Under the pieces are notes generated by a model. The model was given only the letters and a program-made list of their open reading frames with translations. It was not told the DNA's origin and did no database searches. This document shows, one piece after another, positions 17,578 through 26,440 of a DNA stretch of 64,000 nt. Origin of the DNA: Bacillus sp. SD088 (lineage in GTDB: Bacteria > Bacillota > Bacilli > Bacillales > Bacillaceae_C); NCBI RefSeq assembly GCF_017355205.1, contig NZ_JADIJK010000025.1, positions 1 through 64,000 of the forward strand. Direction: 5' to 3'. The stretch's first letter is position 1, and each line of letters starts with the position of its first letter. The position numbers were made by a program, and so were the translations under genes.

Positions 17578-18638
17578 ACTTTCATCACCCAATTTAACGG
17601 ATCTGCTTCTTTTCCAGTTTGGATACCTGTTAAAGTATCATAGAGCTTTTTTGATACTTCTCCAGTTTCTCCATTATGGATGGTGATTTTAAGATCATGC
17701 CAGAAGAGCTCTCCAATTGGTGAAATAACGGCTGCTGTACCAGTACCAAAGGCTTCTTCTAGTTTACCTTCTTTATGCGCTTCGTAAACCTCTTCCATCG
17801 AAATCTTTCTCTCTACCGCAGGGATGTTCCAGTGCTTTAATAATTCTATAACAGATTTACGGGTAATCCCTTGTAAAATACTTCCATTTATTGCAGGTGT
17901 AATAATTTCTCCATCTATTTTAAAGAACACATTCATACTGCCGACTTCCTCAATATACTTATGTTCTTTCCCATCTAACCAAAGGACTTGTGAATAGCCT
18001 TCTCTTTCAGCTACTTCTTGCGCTTTCAAGGCACCTGCATAGTTGCCTGCTGTTTTAGCGTCGCCCGTTCCACCCTTCACAGCTCGCACATATTCGCTTT
18101 CCACCGCAATTTTTACCGGGTTCATTCCTTCTTTATAATAAGCACCCACCGGGGATAAAATAATCACAAATTGGTAAGTCTTGGAAGGTGCTACACCTAA
18201 ATAAGGCTCAGTCGCAAAAACAAACGGACGAATATAAAGAGAAGTCCCTTCCTTCGTAGGAATCCAAGCCCGATCAACGGAAATGAGCTTTTTCAATGCC
18301 TCTAAAGCTACATTTTCATCGATCGCTGGAATACATAACCGTTGATTGGAGCGGTTCATGCGTTTCATATTTTCATCAGGTCTGAATAGCAATACATCTT
18401 GATTTTCTGTTACATACGCCTTTAATCCTTCAAAAATAGTTTGACCATAATGAAAGATCATCGCAGCAGGATCTAAAACAATTGGTTGATAAGGAACAAT
18501 TCTAGCATCAAACCAGCCCTTGCCTTCCTCATAGTTCATCACAAACATATGATCCGTAAAATAACGACCAAAAGGCAATTGTGCATCGGTTGGCTTTTCT
18601 TTTTTCTCTTTGCTTAACTGTACTTTAATTTCTTGCAT
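17571..18638 (-). CDS. ilvE: Branched-chain amino acid aminotransferase
   Basis: PLP enzyme interconverting Val/Leu/Ile and their 2-oxo acids with 2-oxoglutarate; 355 residues, the Bacillus IlvE/YwaA length. The PLP lysine is in GDAKTAGNYAGAL (about 200), with GQTIFEGLKAY near 64 and the late EAFGTGTAAVISP (about 314) phosphate-binding block. ATG start with GGAGAACG upstream. It starts only 18 bases after proA, so it should be transcribed with proB-proA. Its stop lies at the edge of the R3 repeat. Confidence 0.94.
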   Translation of the reverse strand: MQEIKVQLSKEKKEKPTDAQLPFGRYFTDHMFVMNYEEGKGWFDARIVPYQPIVLDPAAMIFHYGQTIFEGLKAYVTENQDVLLFRPDENMKRMNRSNQRLCIPAIDENVALEALKKLISVDRAWIPTKEGTSLYIRPFVFATEPYLGVAPSKTYQFVIILSPVGAYYKEGMNPVKIAVESEYVRAVKGGTGDAKTAGNYAGALKAQEVAEREGYSQVLWLDGKEHKYIEEVGSMNVFFKIDGEIITPAINGSILQGITRKSVIELLKHWNIPAVERKISMEEVYEAHKEGKLEEAFGTGTAAVISPIGELFWHDLKITIHNGETGEVSKKLYDTLTGIQTGKEADPLNWVMKVE

Positions 18639-18656
18639 AGGGCGTTCTCCTTCTCT

Positions 18657-19904
18657 TTAATTTCGTATTTGTCCATTACCGTAAATAAAGAACTTACTCG
18701 ACGTAAGGGCTTCTAATCCCATCGGGCCACGCGCATGTAATTTTTGCGTACTAATGCCTATTTCTGCACCGTAACCGAATTCGAATCCATCAGTAAATCG
18801 TGTAGAAGCATTATGATAGACAGCCGCTGCATCGACACTATTTAAAAATTGTGCAGCATGTTGATCCTGTCTAGTTATAATGGACTCTGAATGGTGGGTT
18901 CCATAATGATTGATATGATCAATCGCTTCTTGGACACTCGATACGACCTTCATACTGATTGATAAACCCAAGTATTCTGTCGTCCAATCCTCTTCTGCTG
19001 CCACAAGTATATTATGACACTTCTCTCTAATGATTTCATCACCGTAAATTTCTACGTTGTTATCTTGGAATCTTTGTACGAGCTCTACCCCGTATTCTTC
19101 AAACCATTTTTCATGAATTAACAAAGTTTCAATCGTATTACATACAGAAGGCCGTTGAATTTTCGCATTTAAAGCTACGTTCTTCGCCATTTCCCATTCA
19201 GCCGATTCATCAATAAAAACATGACAATTGCCCGCGCCTGTTTCAATCACCGGAACGGTTGATTCCCGGATGACTGTTTCGATTAATTGTTTACCACCTC
19301 TAGGGATTAGAACATCTAAATACTCATTTAAGCGGAATAGCTCTTTCGCTGTTTCCCTGCTTGTATCTTCCAATAATTGAACTGAATCTTGGGGTAATTG
19401 ACTATTCTTTAACGCTTGATGAATCACTTTTACAAGCGCCATATTAGAGTATTTTGCAGAGGAACTTCCTCTTAAAATAACCGCATTACCTGTTTTTAAA
19501 GCTAATGTTGCTGCATCGATCGTGACATTTGGTCGTGCTTCATAGATCATACCGATCACCCCAACAGGGACACGTTTCTTATAGATGCGCAATCCATTCT
19601 CTTTTTCAATTTCTTCGATCGTTTCTCCAATCGGATCTTTAAGCTGGATTAAAAGCTCTATCGCTTGTGCCATCGCTTGGATACGTTCTTCATTTAACAT
19701 GATCCGGTCCAATATAGCAGTGGAAATCCCATTCTCTTTCCCAAATTGTAAATCTTTTTCATTAGCTGTAAGTAATTCTTGTTGTGATGCTAATAATTCA
19801 TCTGCAATAAACTTTAGTGCCTGATTTTTTTCCTCTGTGGTTACATTCACTAAAGCATAGCTTGCCTGCTTTGCTGCAAACCCCTTCGTTTTGACTTCGC
19901 TCAT
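18657..19904 (-). CDS. proA: Gamma-glutamyl phosphate reductase ProA
   Basis: NADPH-dependent reductase making glutamate 5-semialdehyde, second step of proline synthesis. Start chosen at ATG 19904 ([13 protein letters not shown]), behind AAAGGGGA; upstream codons in frame overlap proB and lack a site. 415 residues, normal for ProA. Aldehyde-dehydrogenase fold: [11 protein letters not shown] (about 114), nucleotide loop [11 protein letters not shown], catalytic Cys in [10 protein letters not shown] (about 240) and the C-terminal [12 protein letters not shown]. It starts 20 bases after proB. Confidence 0.95.
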   Translation of the reverse strand: MSEVKTKGFAAKQASYALVNVTTEEKNQALKFIADELLASQQELLTANEKDLQFGKENGISTAILDRIMLNEERIQAMAQAIELLIQLKDPIGETIEEIEKENGLRIYKKRVPVGVIGMIYEARPNVTIDAATLALKTGNAVILRGSSSAKYSNMALVKVIHQALKNSQLPQDSVQLLEDTSRETAKELFRLNEYLDVLIPRGGKQLIETVIRESTVPVIETGAGNCHVFIDESAEWEMAKNVALNAKIQRPSVCNTIETLLIHEKWFEEYGVELVQRFQDNNVEIYGDEIIREKCHNILVAAEEDWTTEYLGLSISMKVVSSVQEAIDHINHYGTHHSESIITRQDQHAAQFLNSVDAAAVYHNASTRFTDGFEFGYGAEIGISTQKLHARGPMGLEALTSSKFFIYGNGQIRN

Positions 19905-19924
19905 AAATATATTCCCCTTTCTTT

Positions 19925-21025
19925 TTAAAATTGTACCCAACGATTACGATGGATCACTTCTATGGTTGGTTTTATTTTCTTCTCTATCTGCCGCTTCTCA
20001 ATCGTTCTCTTTAGGTCATCGGATGAATAGCTTACTTCTCCTTTTCCTAATAAACCGCTACTACCAAAAACTTCCACTACATCTCCCTTATGAAATGTTC
20101 CTTGTACTTTAGATACCCCTGCAGGTAAAAGACTTTTTCCTTTATGAAGGATCGCTTCTTCTGCACCTGAATCTACATAGATCCTACCTGATAAAGCCGA
20201 ATGGAGCGCAATCCACTGGCGGTTGGTATTAATGGATGAAATAGAAGAATTGGAAATATAGGTTCCATCTCCATCGCCTTGTAAAATTGTCATCAATTTA
20301 TTCGGTCCTGTTCCTTGGCCGATAAAAACAGGAACACCTAAGGAATGCGCGGTTTTTGCGGCTAGAAGCTTGGAACGCATGCCCCCAGTCCCTACTTTTG
20401 ACCCTATTTCATCTACACCTTTCATGAGTTCATCAGGAATTCCCTCTAAGTAATTCAACCTTTTGGCATCTGGATGTATGCGGGGATTGGCTGTATAGAT
20501 TCCATTGATATCTGTTAAGATTATTAGTTGATCGGCATGGAGAAAGCCACTAACAAGCGCCGATAGCATGTCATTATCTCCGAATGTTAATTCCTCAACC
20601 GCAACTGTATCATTTTCGTTAATAATCGGCAGAATCCCTCTATCAAGTAGTTCAGACAACGTTGCAAAAGCATTTCGATACCTTTCTCGATCACTGAAGT
20701 CTGATCTCGTTAATAGGATTTGCGCGGGAATAATCTCAAACTCTTTCAACTTTTCAATATATGATTGGATTAAAAGACTTTGACCGACAGCGGCAGCGGC
20801 CTGCTTCCCTTTTAAAGTCACAGGGCGACCTGGATAACCCAAACAAGCAAACCCAGCTGCTACTGCCCCGGAAGAGACGAGGATCACCTCATGCTTGGCT
20901 TCTCGTAATTTAGCAAGGGCATGGATATGATCATTAAATTTATCTTGATCAATTTCTCCTTTATCATTTGTTAAGGAACTACTTCCTATTTTGACCACAA
21001 TACGTTGCTTTTTCATTTCAATCAC
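19925..21025 (-). CDS. proB: Glutamate 5-kinase ProB
   Basis: First enzyme of proline synthesis: phosphorylates glutamate. 366 residues: amino-acid-kinase domain ([12 protein letters not shown] near 8, SSGAVAAGF near 52, [22 protein letters not shown] about 134-155, [10 protein letters not shown] about 210) then a C-terminal PUA domain (about 275-355). The PUA domain is present, as in regulated full-length ProB. It is preceded by a proline T-box and its own promoter, so it is meant to respond to uncharged tRNA-Pro. Confidence 0.95.
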   Translation of the reverse strand: MIEMKKQRIVVKIGSSSLTNDKGEIDQDKFNDHIHALAKLREAKHEVILVSSGAVAAGFACLGYPGRPVTLKGKQAAAAVGQSLLIQSYIEKLKEFEIIPAQILLTRSDFSDRERYRNAFATLSELLDRGILPIINENDTVAVEELTFGDNDMLSALVSGFLHADQLIILTDINGIYTANPRIHPDAKRLNYLEGIPDELMKGVDEIGSKVGTGGMRSKLLAAKTAHSLGVPVFIGQGTGPNKLMTILQGDGDGTYISNSSISSINTNRQWIALHSALSGRIYVDSGAEEAILHKGKSLLPAGVSKVQGTFHKGDVVEVFGSSGLLGKGEVSYSSDDLKRTIEKRQIEKKIKPTIEVIHRNRWVQF

Positions 21026-21042
21026 CTATGCATATATAATAT

Positions 21043-21245
21043 AAAAAAAGCTCACTCATCCTTAAAACATTAAGGACGAAAGAGCTTTTGACTTCCGCGG
21101 TACCACCATAATTGGATGCTTTCATAGCACCCCACTTTGCCTATAACGCTGAGGTTTGCGCCCATGTTTAACATGAGACTAAAAAGGCAGGTTCTGTGGG
21201 ATGATTGTGGCGAAATCTTCCAGCTTGTAAATTTCACTCTCTTGC
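21043..21245 (-). promoter_or_regulatory. T-box riboswitch, proline specifier CCT
   Basis: On the minus strand: AGAGAGTG start of stem I, specifier GAA-CCT-G with CCT at 21191-21189 (proline), T-box core TGGTGGTACCGCGG (near 21108-21095) and the terminator AAAGCTCTTTCGTCC...GGATGAGTGAGCTTTTTTT (21089-21043). Uncharged tRNA-Pro should antiterminate the proB-proA-ilvE transcript. Confidence 0.92.
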
Positions 21246-21295
21246 ACATCAAAGACCACTTACTAATCCTTTTTTACGTTCAATGATTTGCTAAC

Positions 21296-21324
21296 ATTAT
21301 GACGAAAATAACCAGAATTGTCAA
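21296..21324 (-). promoter_or_regulatory. Sigma-A promoter of proBA-ilvE
   Basis: TTGACA (21324-21319), exactly 17 bases, CATAAT (21301-21296) on the minus strand: near-consensus, about 50 bases before the T-box. Confidence 0.85.
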
Positions 21325-21349
21325 GGGTCGAACAGACTACGTAAGCTGC

Positions 21350-21640
21350 CTAATCCTCTTTAAAATGCTGATTGCAGAAATTAAGAACGAGCTCTTCCTC
21401 CTCGTCTTCAAGAGCAAAGTCTAAAATGGTGTTTGAGTTTCTTTCCATAAATTCATAATGAAGAATGTTTTTTCCTTGACTGCCGTCAGCAAAAATCACT
21501 CTTAACAATAAACCATTTTCGGAAAATAATTCATCCTCTTCTGGTACTTCGATTTCCAAAAAGAACTCATATCTGATTCCTTCAAGAATGCCAGTTGGAT
21601 CATGTAATGCTTCTACTGTATATCCAGTTATATTCATCAT
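21350..21640 (-). CDS. DUF6509 family small acidic protein
   Basis: 96 residues, acidic, starting NITGYTVEALHDPTGIL and ending in an EDEEEEL-rich helix. It matches the small Bacillaceae family DUF6509 by its opening motif; some databases label these 'pullulanase', which I see no support for. No signal peptide or membrane segment. Function unknown. It ends just before the proB promoter. Confidence 0.7.
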   Translation of the reverse strand: MMNITGYTVEALHDPTGILEGIRYEFFLEIEVPEEDELFSENGLLLRVIFADGSQGKNILHYEFMERNSNTILDFALEDEEEELVLNFCNQHFKED

Positions 21641-21651
21641 TCATACCTCTC

Positions 21652-22257
21652 TCATGTCTGTCTTTTCTTTAAGAAGATGCCGAACACAATCATTAATGAT
21701 ATAGCTAATCCAATATATACGAAAGTAGAGTATACGTCCATTATTTCAACAATTTTTGTCCAGGATTCCCCCACTGCTGCACCAATACTTACTAAAATAA
21801 CATTCCAAATCAAAGTCCCAAGTACTGTCAATAGAAAGAATGGAACAAAATGCATTCGTGCCATTCCCGCGGGGATTGAAATTAAACTACGAACTAACGG
21901 GATAAATCGGCAGAAAAACACAGTCCATCCACCATGCTTTTGAAACCAGAGCTCTGCTTTTTGAATATCTTCCTTTTTTAAACGCAATAGATATCCCCAA
22001 CGATCAATTATTTTTTCAATACGTTCGGGATTGACCAAATAACCAATTCCGTATAGGATCACAGCTCCAATCGCTGACCCTAAAGTGGCGAACCAAACGA
22101 CCCCCATCAAGCTTAAACTGGAGGTGGTGGTCATAAACCCACCAAAGGTAAGGATTACTTCAGAAGGGATTGGTGGAAAAATATTTTCTATCGTAATTAA
22201 AAAGAGAATGCCAATATAACCGAATTCTTCCATAATCGTAATAATCCAATTATCCAT
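21652..22257 (-). CDS. DedA family membrane protein
   Basis: 201 residues with start at ATG 22257 (MDNWIITIMEEF), behind AGGAGTG; an upstream in-frame ATG lacks a site. Typical DedA/VTT features: ENIFPPIPSEVILTFGGF (about 23-40), a central hydrophobic pair, FFCRFIPLVRSLISIPAG (about 118-135) with the conserved Arg-x-x-P-x-x-R, then two membrane helices. Some relatives translocate undecaprenyl phosphate or other lipids; the substrate here is inferred only from family. Confidence 0.9.
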   Translation of the reverse strand: MDNWIITIMEEFGYIGILFLITIENIFPPIPSEVILTFGGFMTTTSSLSLMGVVWFATLGSAIGAVILYGIGYLVNPERIEKIIDRWGYLLRLKKEDIQKAELWFQKHGGWTVFFCRFIPLVRSLISIPAGMARMHFVPFFLLTVLGTLIWNVILVSIGAAVGESWTKIVEIMDVYSTFVYIGLAISLMIVFGIFLKKRQT

Positions 22258-22450
22258 ATGAACACTCCTAAAGATTAAAAACTTGTCTATTTTATCATAC
22301 AAGCATTTTCAGTTAAATATCACTGAAATTATAGCTGAAATTACACGTTCTGTCTTGTCTTAATAGGCGATGTATAAATATACATACCATTTTACTGTTC
22401 AAAAGAATAAATATAAGGGATCAGCAGGGATTATTTCCCAAAAGCCTTAC

Positions 22451-22489
22451 ACCTGGTACTAATACCGCTTGCAACTACTAGTACCAGGT
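22451..22489. repeat. Perfect 10-bp inverted repeat
   Basis: ACCTGGTACT (22451-22460) and AGTACCAGGT (22480-22489) with a 19-base loop, in the 448-base gap between DedA and the GalT-like gene. A related half-site, GTGCCTGGTAC, occurs near 40622. No T-run, so not a usual terminator. Confidence 0.6.
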
Positions 22490-22583
22490 CCTAACAATTT
22501 TAGTCAAACGCTATAATATCTGGAGTCGCCCACCTTTCGAAGTCTTCTCGGAACACTTTTTTAATATAATGTTATTTGCGCAT

Positions 22584-22612
22584 AAAAAAACAAGCATCTA
22601 AATCGATGCTTG
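22584..22612 (-). terminator. Terminator of the GalT-like gene
   Basis: The stem CAAGCATC / GATGCTTG is followed on the minus strand by seven T. It lies about 90 bases after the gene's stop. Confidence 0.85.
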
Positions 22613-22705
22613 AACGATTCCTAGAAAGTTTAATAGACATTTGCACATTCTTCCCTATAAAACCAATGGAGTTACATCGCCCACAAGTGGTTGGTCATAC
22701 CAAGG

Positions 22706-23728
22706 CTACCTATTGAAATATTTTCGTGCTTTCTTGGCGATATCCTCTGGATATTTATAGCTTAATGGTTCTTGATGTAACACTTGAAAAGAATTGATAT
22801 CACTTGTATTTAGTCCTCCCAGAGTAAATCGAGGAATGATTCGAACATGGGGAGTTTGCAGTCCGTTTGGATCGATTGATAGATGTGTTAGCAAATTAAA
22901 GCTGGTAAATCCCTGTTCTGCAAACACTTTGAAAACCAATTTAAGACCAGTTGCAAAATCGCTCCAATCCTGTTTCGATATGTCAAACATCGATTGTTTA
23001 TTTTGGAATATCGCTAGAAAATCATTATGCCCTTTTGGTGCAAAGGCGTGCATCCAAGCGATCTCGCCGGTTTCTCCAATCCATCTTTCTCCTAATTCCT
23101 TCTCAAGGCTACTTAGCTTTTCAAAATAATCGCAATCATTCACTTGCCTAAAGGCTTGGACTGCATTATTCACCTGTCGCTGATAATTCGTTGCTACTTT
23201 CGAAGCAATCACATGTAAATGCGGATGAAGAATACTCCCTCCTGAATGAGGTAAATAATTCCAATTTATCGATGCATATTTTATAGCAGGATCTGTTTTA
23301 GCTATTTTTCCAATATAAAGTTGGGCAGCAAAAAAAGCATTCTTAATCATATCAGTCGTGAACTCGTGCAGTTGAACATAGTGTTGACCCGAGAATAAGA
23401 CAACACCATTCTGTTGACTGTAGGGAAACAAGTTTGGAAAAACGATCGCATCTCCTTGGATAATCCGTCCTTTATCAGCAATGTTTTTAGGAAAAAGGGG
23501 CGTCATTGTATAAATGTTCTCTGGACAGAACGGGCAGTTCTTTCCTCCTGTCAGTTTGGCCGCTTCAGAATAATCAGCTGGTGTGACGGAAAGTCCGGCA
23601 TCAAAGATGATTCGCGATGTTTCACTTGTCAGTGGATCAAAGCGAACCTCCGTTTTACGGTTAATTGCTTCTCCTTTCCCATCATAAAATGAAAACAATT
23701 CTTCCTGTTTATTAAATTTTATTTCCAT
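22706..23728 (-). CDS. Galactose-1-phosphate uridylyltransferase-like protein (HIT superfamily)
   Basis: 340 residues with a class I GalT-like layout: Zn-binding CPFC near residue 65, then NWNYLPHSGGSILHPHLHVIAS (in parts; His-Pro-His at about 168-170) carrying the nucleophilic His, and a late TPHVRIIPR block. The motif is HPHLH rather than the HPHGQ of true GalT, so transfer to galactose-1-phosphate is uncertain; other nucleotidylated sugars or a nucleotide phosphorylase are possible. No galK or galE nearby. Monocistronic with its own terminator. Confidence 0.65.
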   Translation of the reverse strand: MEIKFNKQEELFSFYDGKGEAINRKTEVRFDPLTSETSRIIFDAGLSVTPADYSEAAKLTGGKNCPFCPENIYTMTPLFPKNIADKGRIIQGDAIVFPNLFPYSQQNGVVLFSGQHYVQLHEFTTDMIKNAFFAAQLYIGKIAKTDPAIKYASINWNYLPHSGGSILHPHLHVIASKVATNYQRQVNNAVQAFRQVNDCDYFEKLSSLEKELGERWIGETGEIAWMHAFAPKGHNDFLAIFQNKQSMFDISKQDWSDFATGLKLVFKVFAEQGFTSFNLLTHLSIDPNGLQTPHVRIIPRFTLGGLNTSDINSFQVLHQEPLSYKYPEDIAKKARKYFNR

Positions 23729-23848
23729 TTCACTCTCCCTCTCATTTTTCCATAAGAAATAAAGTTACCTCTAATCTCTACAATATAACAACTATTTTCA
23801 GTATTTTCAAATAAAACATTGATCGTTAGCGAGATGTGCAATTTAGCT

Positions 23849-24697
23849 TCAACGCTTTAATTTAATGAATACGAGCTTTTCCCATAAGCGCCATGAGATT
23901 AGTTGCTTCATAAGTAATAATCCTTTTACACCTTTTCCAATTGGATAGCGAAATTTATTCAGTTTTTGTTTTGTACAAAGATTTACAATCAGCAGAGCGA
24001 CATTGCGTGGATCACCATAGCTTGAACTCCCACTTTCCAATTCAGCTTCAAGCGCTGTCATCATAGACGCATAGGGAGATGTAGAAAGCAAAGATGATTG
24101 AGCTACTCTCTTTCCCTTTGTCCAAATATTTGTTTGAAAAGATCCAGGTTCAATGAGAGCAACATCAATTCCAAATGATTTAACTTCTAATCTTAGGCTT
24201 TCTGACCAACCTTCAAGGGCATGTTTTGAGGCTACATAAGGAGACAGTCCAGGAAAAGCTATTTTCCCAGAAATGCTGCTCATATTTATAATCTTTCCAT
24301 TTCCTTGTTTACGCATATAAGGGAGAACAGCTTGTGTAACTGCAATCGTACCAAAAAAATTCGTTTCAAATTGCTCTCTATATTCACGTAAACTGATTTC
24401 CTCAGCAAATCCACCTAAGGCAAAACCAGCATTATTAATGAGAACATCAATAGAAGGCAGATCAGAAAGAAAAGAGCTAAGCTTTTGTATGGATTGAGAA
24501 TCCGTAATATCTAATGGAAAAAACTCAATAGAGCTATCATTCACGCCTTTTTGTTTACATAACTTTATTATGTTATCCTTGTTTTTCAAATCCCTCATGG
24601 TTGCCAGGATATGGAAATTCCTCTTTGCTAGCGCGATTGTCGTGATCAATCCAAAACCACTTGATGCCCCTGTAATCAGCACTGTTTTTTTATTCAT
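23849..24697 (-). CDS. Short-chain dehydrogenase/reductase
   Basis: 282 residues from ATG 24697, whose A is the last base of the exoA stop, with GGAG inside exoA. Classical SDR: TGASSGFG cofactor loop near residue 8, DITDS, NNAGFALGG, the catalytic SSISG...YVASK (Ser, Tyr, Lys about 142-160) and PGSFQTNI. The C-terminal ~40 residues are basic and hydrophobic, perhaps membrane-associating. Substrate unknown; the tie to exoA looks like simple operon packing. Confidence 0.9.
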   Translation of the reverse strand: MNKKTVLITGASSGFGLITTIALAKRNFHILATMRDLKNKDNIIKLCKQKGVNDSSIEFFPLDITDSQSIQKLSSFLSDLPSIDVLINNAGFALGGFAEEISLREYREQFETNFFGTIAVTQAVLPYMRKQGNGKIINMSSISGKIAFPGLSPYVASKHALEGWSESLRLEVKSFGIDVALIEPGSFQTNIWTKGKRVAQSSLLSTSPYASMMTALEAELESGSSSYGDPRNVALLIVNLCTKQKLNKFRYPIGKGVKGLLLMKQLISWRLWEKLVFIKLKR

Positions 24698-25449
24698 CAG
24701 TCTATCTCCAACATAATAGGACAATGATCGCTCCCTATAATATCACAATGAATCTGAGCATCTACAAGGCTCGTTTTTAATCTTTCAGATGTAATAAAAT
24801 AATCAATTCTCCAGCCGATATTTCTTTCCCTTACTTTGTTCATATAGGACCACCAGGTATAGGCCCCTGTTTGATCTGGGTAAAAATATCGAAATGTATC
24901 AATAAATCCATCCTCAAGAAAAAGGGTCATTTTTCCACGTTCTTCTACAGTGAAACCAGAATTTCCCTGATTTGATTTAGCATTCCGCAAATCTATTTCT
25001 CTGTGAGCCACATTTAAATCCCCACAAAGAATAAGTGGCTTAATTCGATCTAATTGTAAAAGATATAATCGCATCCTCTCTTCCCATTGTAGACGATAAG
25101 GAAGTCTAGCCAAGTCTCTTTGTGAATTGGGCGTATAAACATTAACAAGGAAAAAATCTTCGAATTCAAGTGTGATGATGCGCCCTTCCTCTTCTCCCTC
25201 TGCCTCACCTACTCCATATTTAACGGAAAGAGGTTCGATTTTTGTAAAAACTGCTGTTCCAGAATACCCCTTTTTACGTGCGTAATTCCAATATTGATGA
25301 TAACCATCTAAATCTAATTCGATTTGCCCTGCTTGTAATTTCGTCTCCTGCACACAAAAAATATCCGCATCGACCTCATGGAAAAAATCCAAAAATCCTT
25401 TACGGACACACGCTCGTAATCCATTTACATTCCAAGATACAAGTTTCAT
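24697..25449 (-). CDS. exoA: Exodeoxyribonuclease III / AP endonuclease ExoA
   Basis: 250-residue AP endonuclease of the ExoIII/APE1 family acting in base-excision repair, including spore DNA repair in Bacillus. Motifs in order: SWNVNGLRA (about 5-13), QETKLQ (catalytic Glu), NVYTPNSQ (about 106), CGDLNVAHREIDL (about 140-152) and GSDHCPIMLEID at the end (catalytic Asp-His). ATG start behind AAAGGGGTAAAAAC. It overlaps the SDR gene by one base. Confidence 0.95.
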   Translation of the reverse strand: MKLVSWNVNGLRACVRKGFLDFFHEVDADIFCVQETKLQAGQIELDLDGYHQYWNYARKKGYSGTAVFTKIEPLSVKYGVGEAEGEEEGRIITLEFEDFFLVNVYTPNSQRDLARLPYRLQWEERMRLYLLQLDRIKPLILCGDLNVAHREIDLRNAKSNQGNSGFTVEERGKMTLFLEDGFIDTFRYFYPDQTGAYTWWSYMNKVRERNIGWRIDYFITSERLKTSLVDAQIHCDIIGSDHCPIMLEID

Positions 25450-25469
25450 TGTTTTTACCCCTTTAAAGT

Positions 25470-25695
25470 TTAAATTTTACCGGACTTTTTGAACACTCTC
25501 TTAAACATAATATTTTTATTGTGACATTTTTCTCTCTATCAAACAAGTGATCGGCTTGTTATAATGAGAAGATCGTGAAGAAAAGCGCAAGCGCCCTAAT
25601 ATAGGAAGAAAGACTAAATTCGCGCTGTCGGACTTGAATCCTACGAGCCTCTCGGGACTAGGCGCTGAAGGTAGATCCTAACACTAGCAAAATCT
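25470..25695. repeat. R2 edge plus family R1 repeat
   Basis: ACCGGACTTTTTGAAC at 25480 is the inverse of the R2 terminal motif. From 25575, AGAAAAGCGCAAGCGCCC, GAAGAAAGACTAAATTCGCG and GGACTAGGCGCTGAAGG are family R1 blocks shared with 57325-57655. It fills the gap between exoA and the YfhP-like gene. Confidence 0.7.
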
Positions 25696-25721
25696 TATTC
25701 TTTTAGAAAGGACAGAGTATC

Positions 25722-26354
25722 ATGGACGGAAAAACACATTTTATCGCGGGAGCTTTGATCGGATTTGGCGTTGCCCAGTATACCCATGTTGACTTGGTGA
25801 CAACGGCTTCCTTTACCCTTTTGGGAGGATTTTCTGGCTTAGTGCCAGATTTAGATGTTTCAGGTGTTTTAGCTAGAAAGCTATCGATTAATAAAAAATG
25901 GGCAATTCTCGTTCTGGGGTTCATTGGTCTATATTTGATGTCCTCGAGTTTTTTAAACCCCAATACATATTGGTCAAAGAAACAAGGAATTTTACTAGGA
26001 TCTGGCTTCCTCATTTTCCCGCCCCTTTTTATGAAGCAAAAATGGATGTTAACCTTAACAGGTATACTGGTTGGAGTGCTAGGTTTCTATTATAGTAGCG
26101 TATGGATGATCATGTTTGGGATCTATATTGGTATTGCTTCTCTTTTGCCACATCGTTCGCTGACTCACTCCCTTTTGGGTCTATTCTATTTTGCTACATT
26201 GGGCCATTACATGGAGAGAGAAGTCCTCGTAGAAGGACTGATGTTTGTTTGTACAGGAGCTTATGCAAGCCATCTTATTTTAGATATGAAGTGGATTCCA
26301 AAAAACCGAAAAGGTGTAAAACTATTTTTACCTTTTTCAAAAGTTGAGCTATAA
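25722..26354 (+). CDS. YfhP/YdjM-type membrane-bound metal-dependent hydrolase
   Basis: 210 residues with four or five hydrophobic segments. Metal-binding family motifs are visible: KTHFIAGA at the N-terminus, GLVPDLD (about 39-45), PHRSLTHSLLG (about 144-154) and ASHLILDM near 189. In B. subtilis YfhP negatively affects a neighbouring hydrolase gene, and E. coli YdjM is LexA-regulated; the biochemical activity of this family remains unclear. ATG 25722 behind AGAAAGGACAG. It stands alone, convergent with metE. Confidence 0.82.
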   Translation: MDGKTHFIAGALIGFGVAQYTHVDLVTTASFTLLGGFSGLVPDLDVSGVLARKLSINKKWAILVLGFIGLYLMSSSFLNPNTYWSKKQGILLGSGFLIFPPLFMKQKWMLTLTGILVGVLGFYYSSVWMIMFGIYIGIASLLPHRSLTHSLLGLFYFATLGHYMEREVLVEGLMFVCTGAYASHLILDMKWIPKNRKGVKLFLPFSKVEL

Positions 26355-26393
26355 AGCGAGACTGCTAATCTCTGAGAAACATTCCGCAAAAAG

Positions 26394-26427
26394 AAAGCCG
26401 CATTCGCTAAAGGAATGCGGCTTTTTA
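26394..26427. terminator. Bidirectional terminator between the YfhP-like gene and metE
   Basis: The stem AAAGCCGCATTC / GAATGCGGCTTT has a 7-base loop with T and A runs on both sides, between convergent genes. Confidence 0.92.
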
Positions 26428-26440
26428 CACAATGGTGTCC

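Noticed and set aside
22706-23728. Confident call as GalT of the Leloir pathway
   Set aside because: The active-site motif is HPHLH, not HPHGQ, and there is no galK or galE nearby, so I kept a family-level label.
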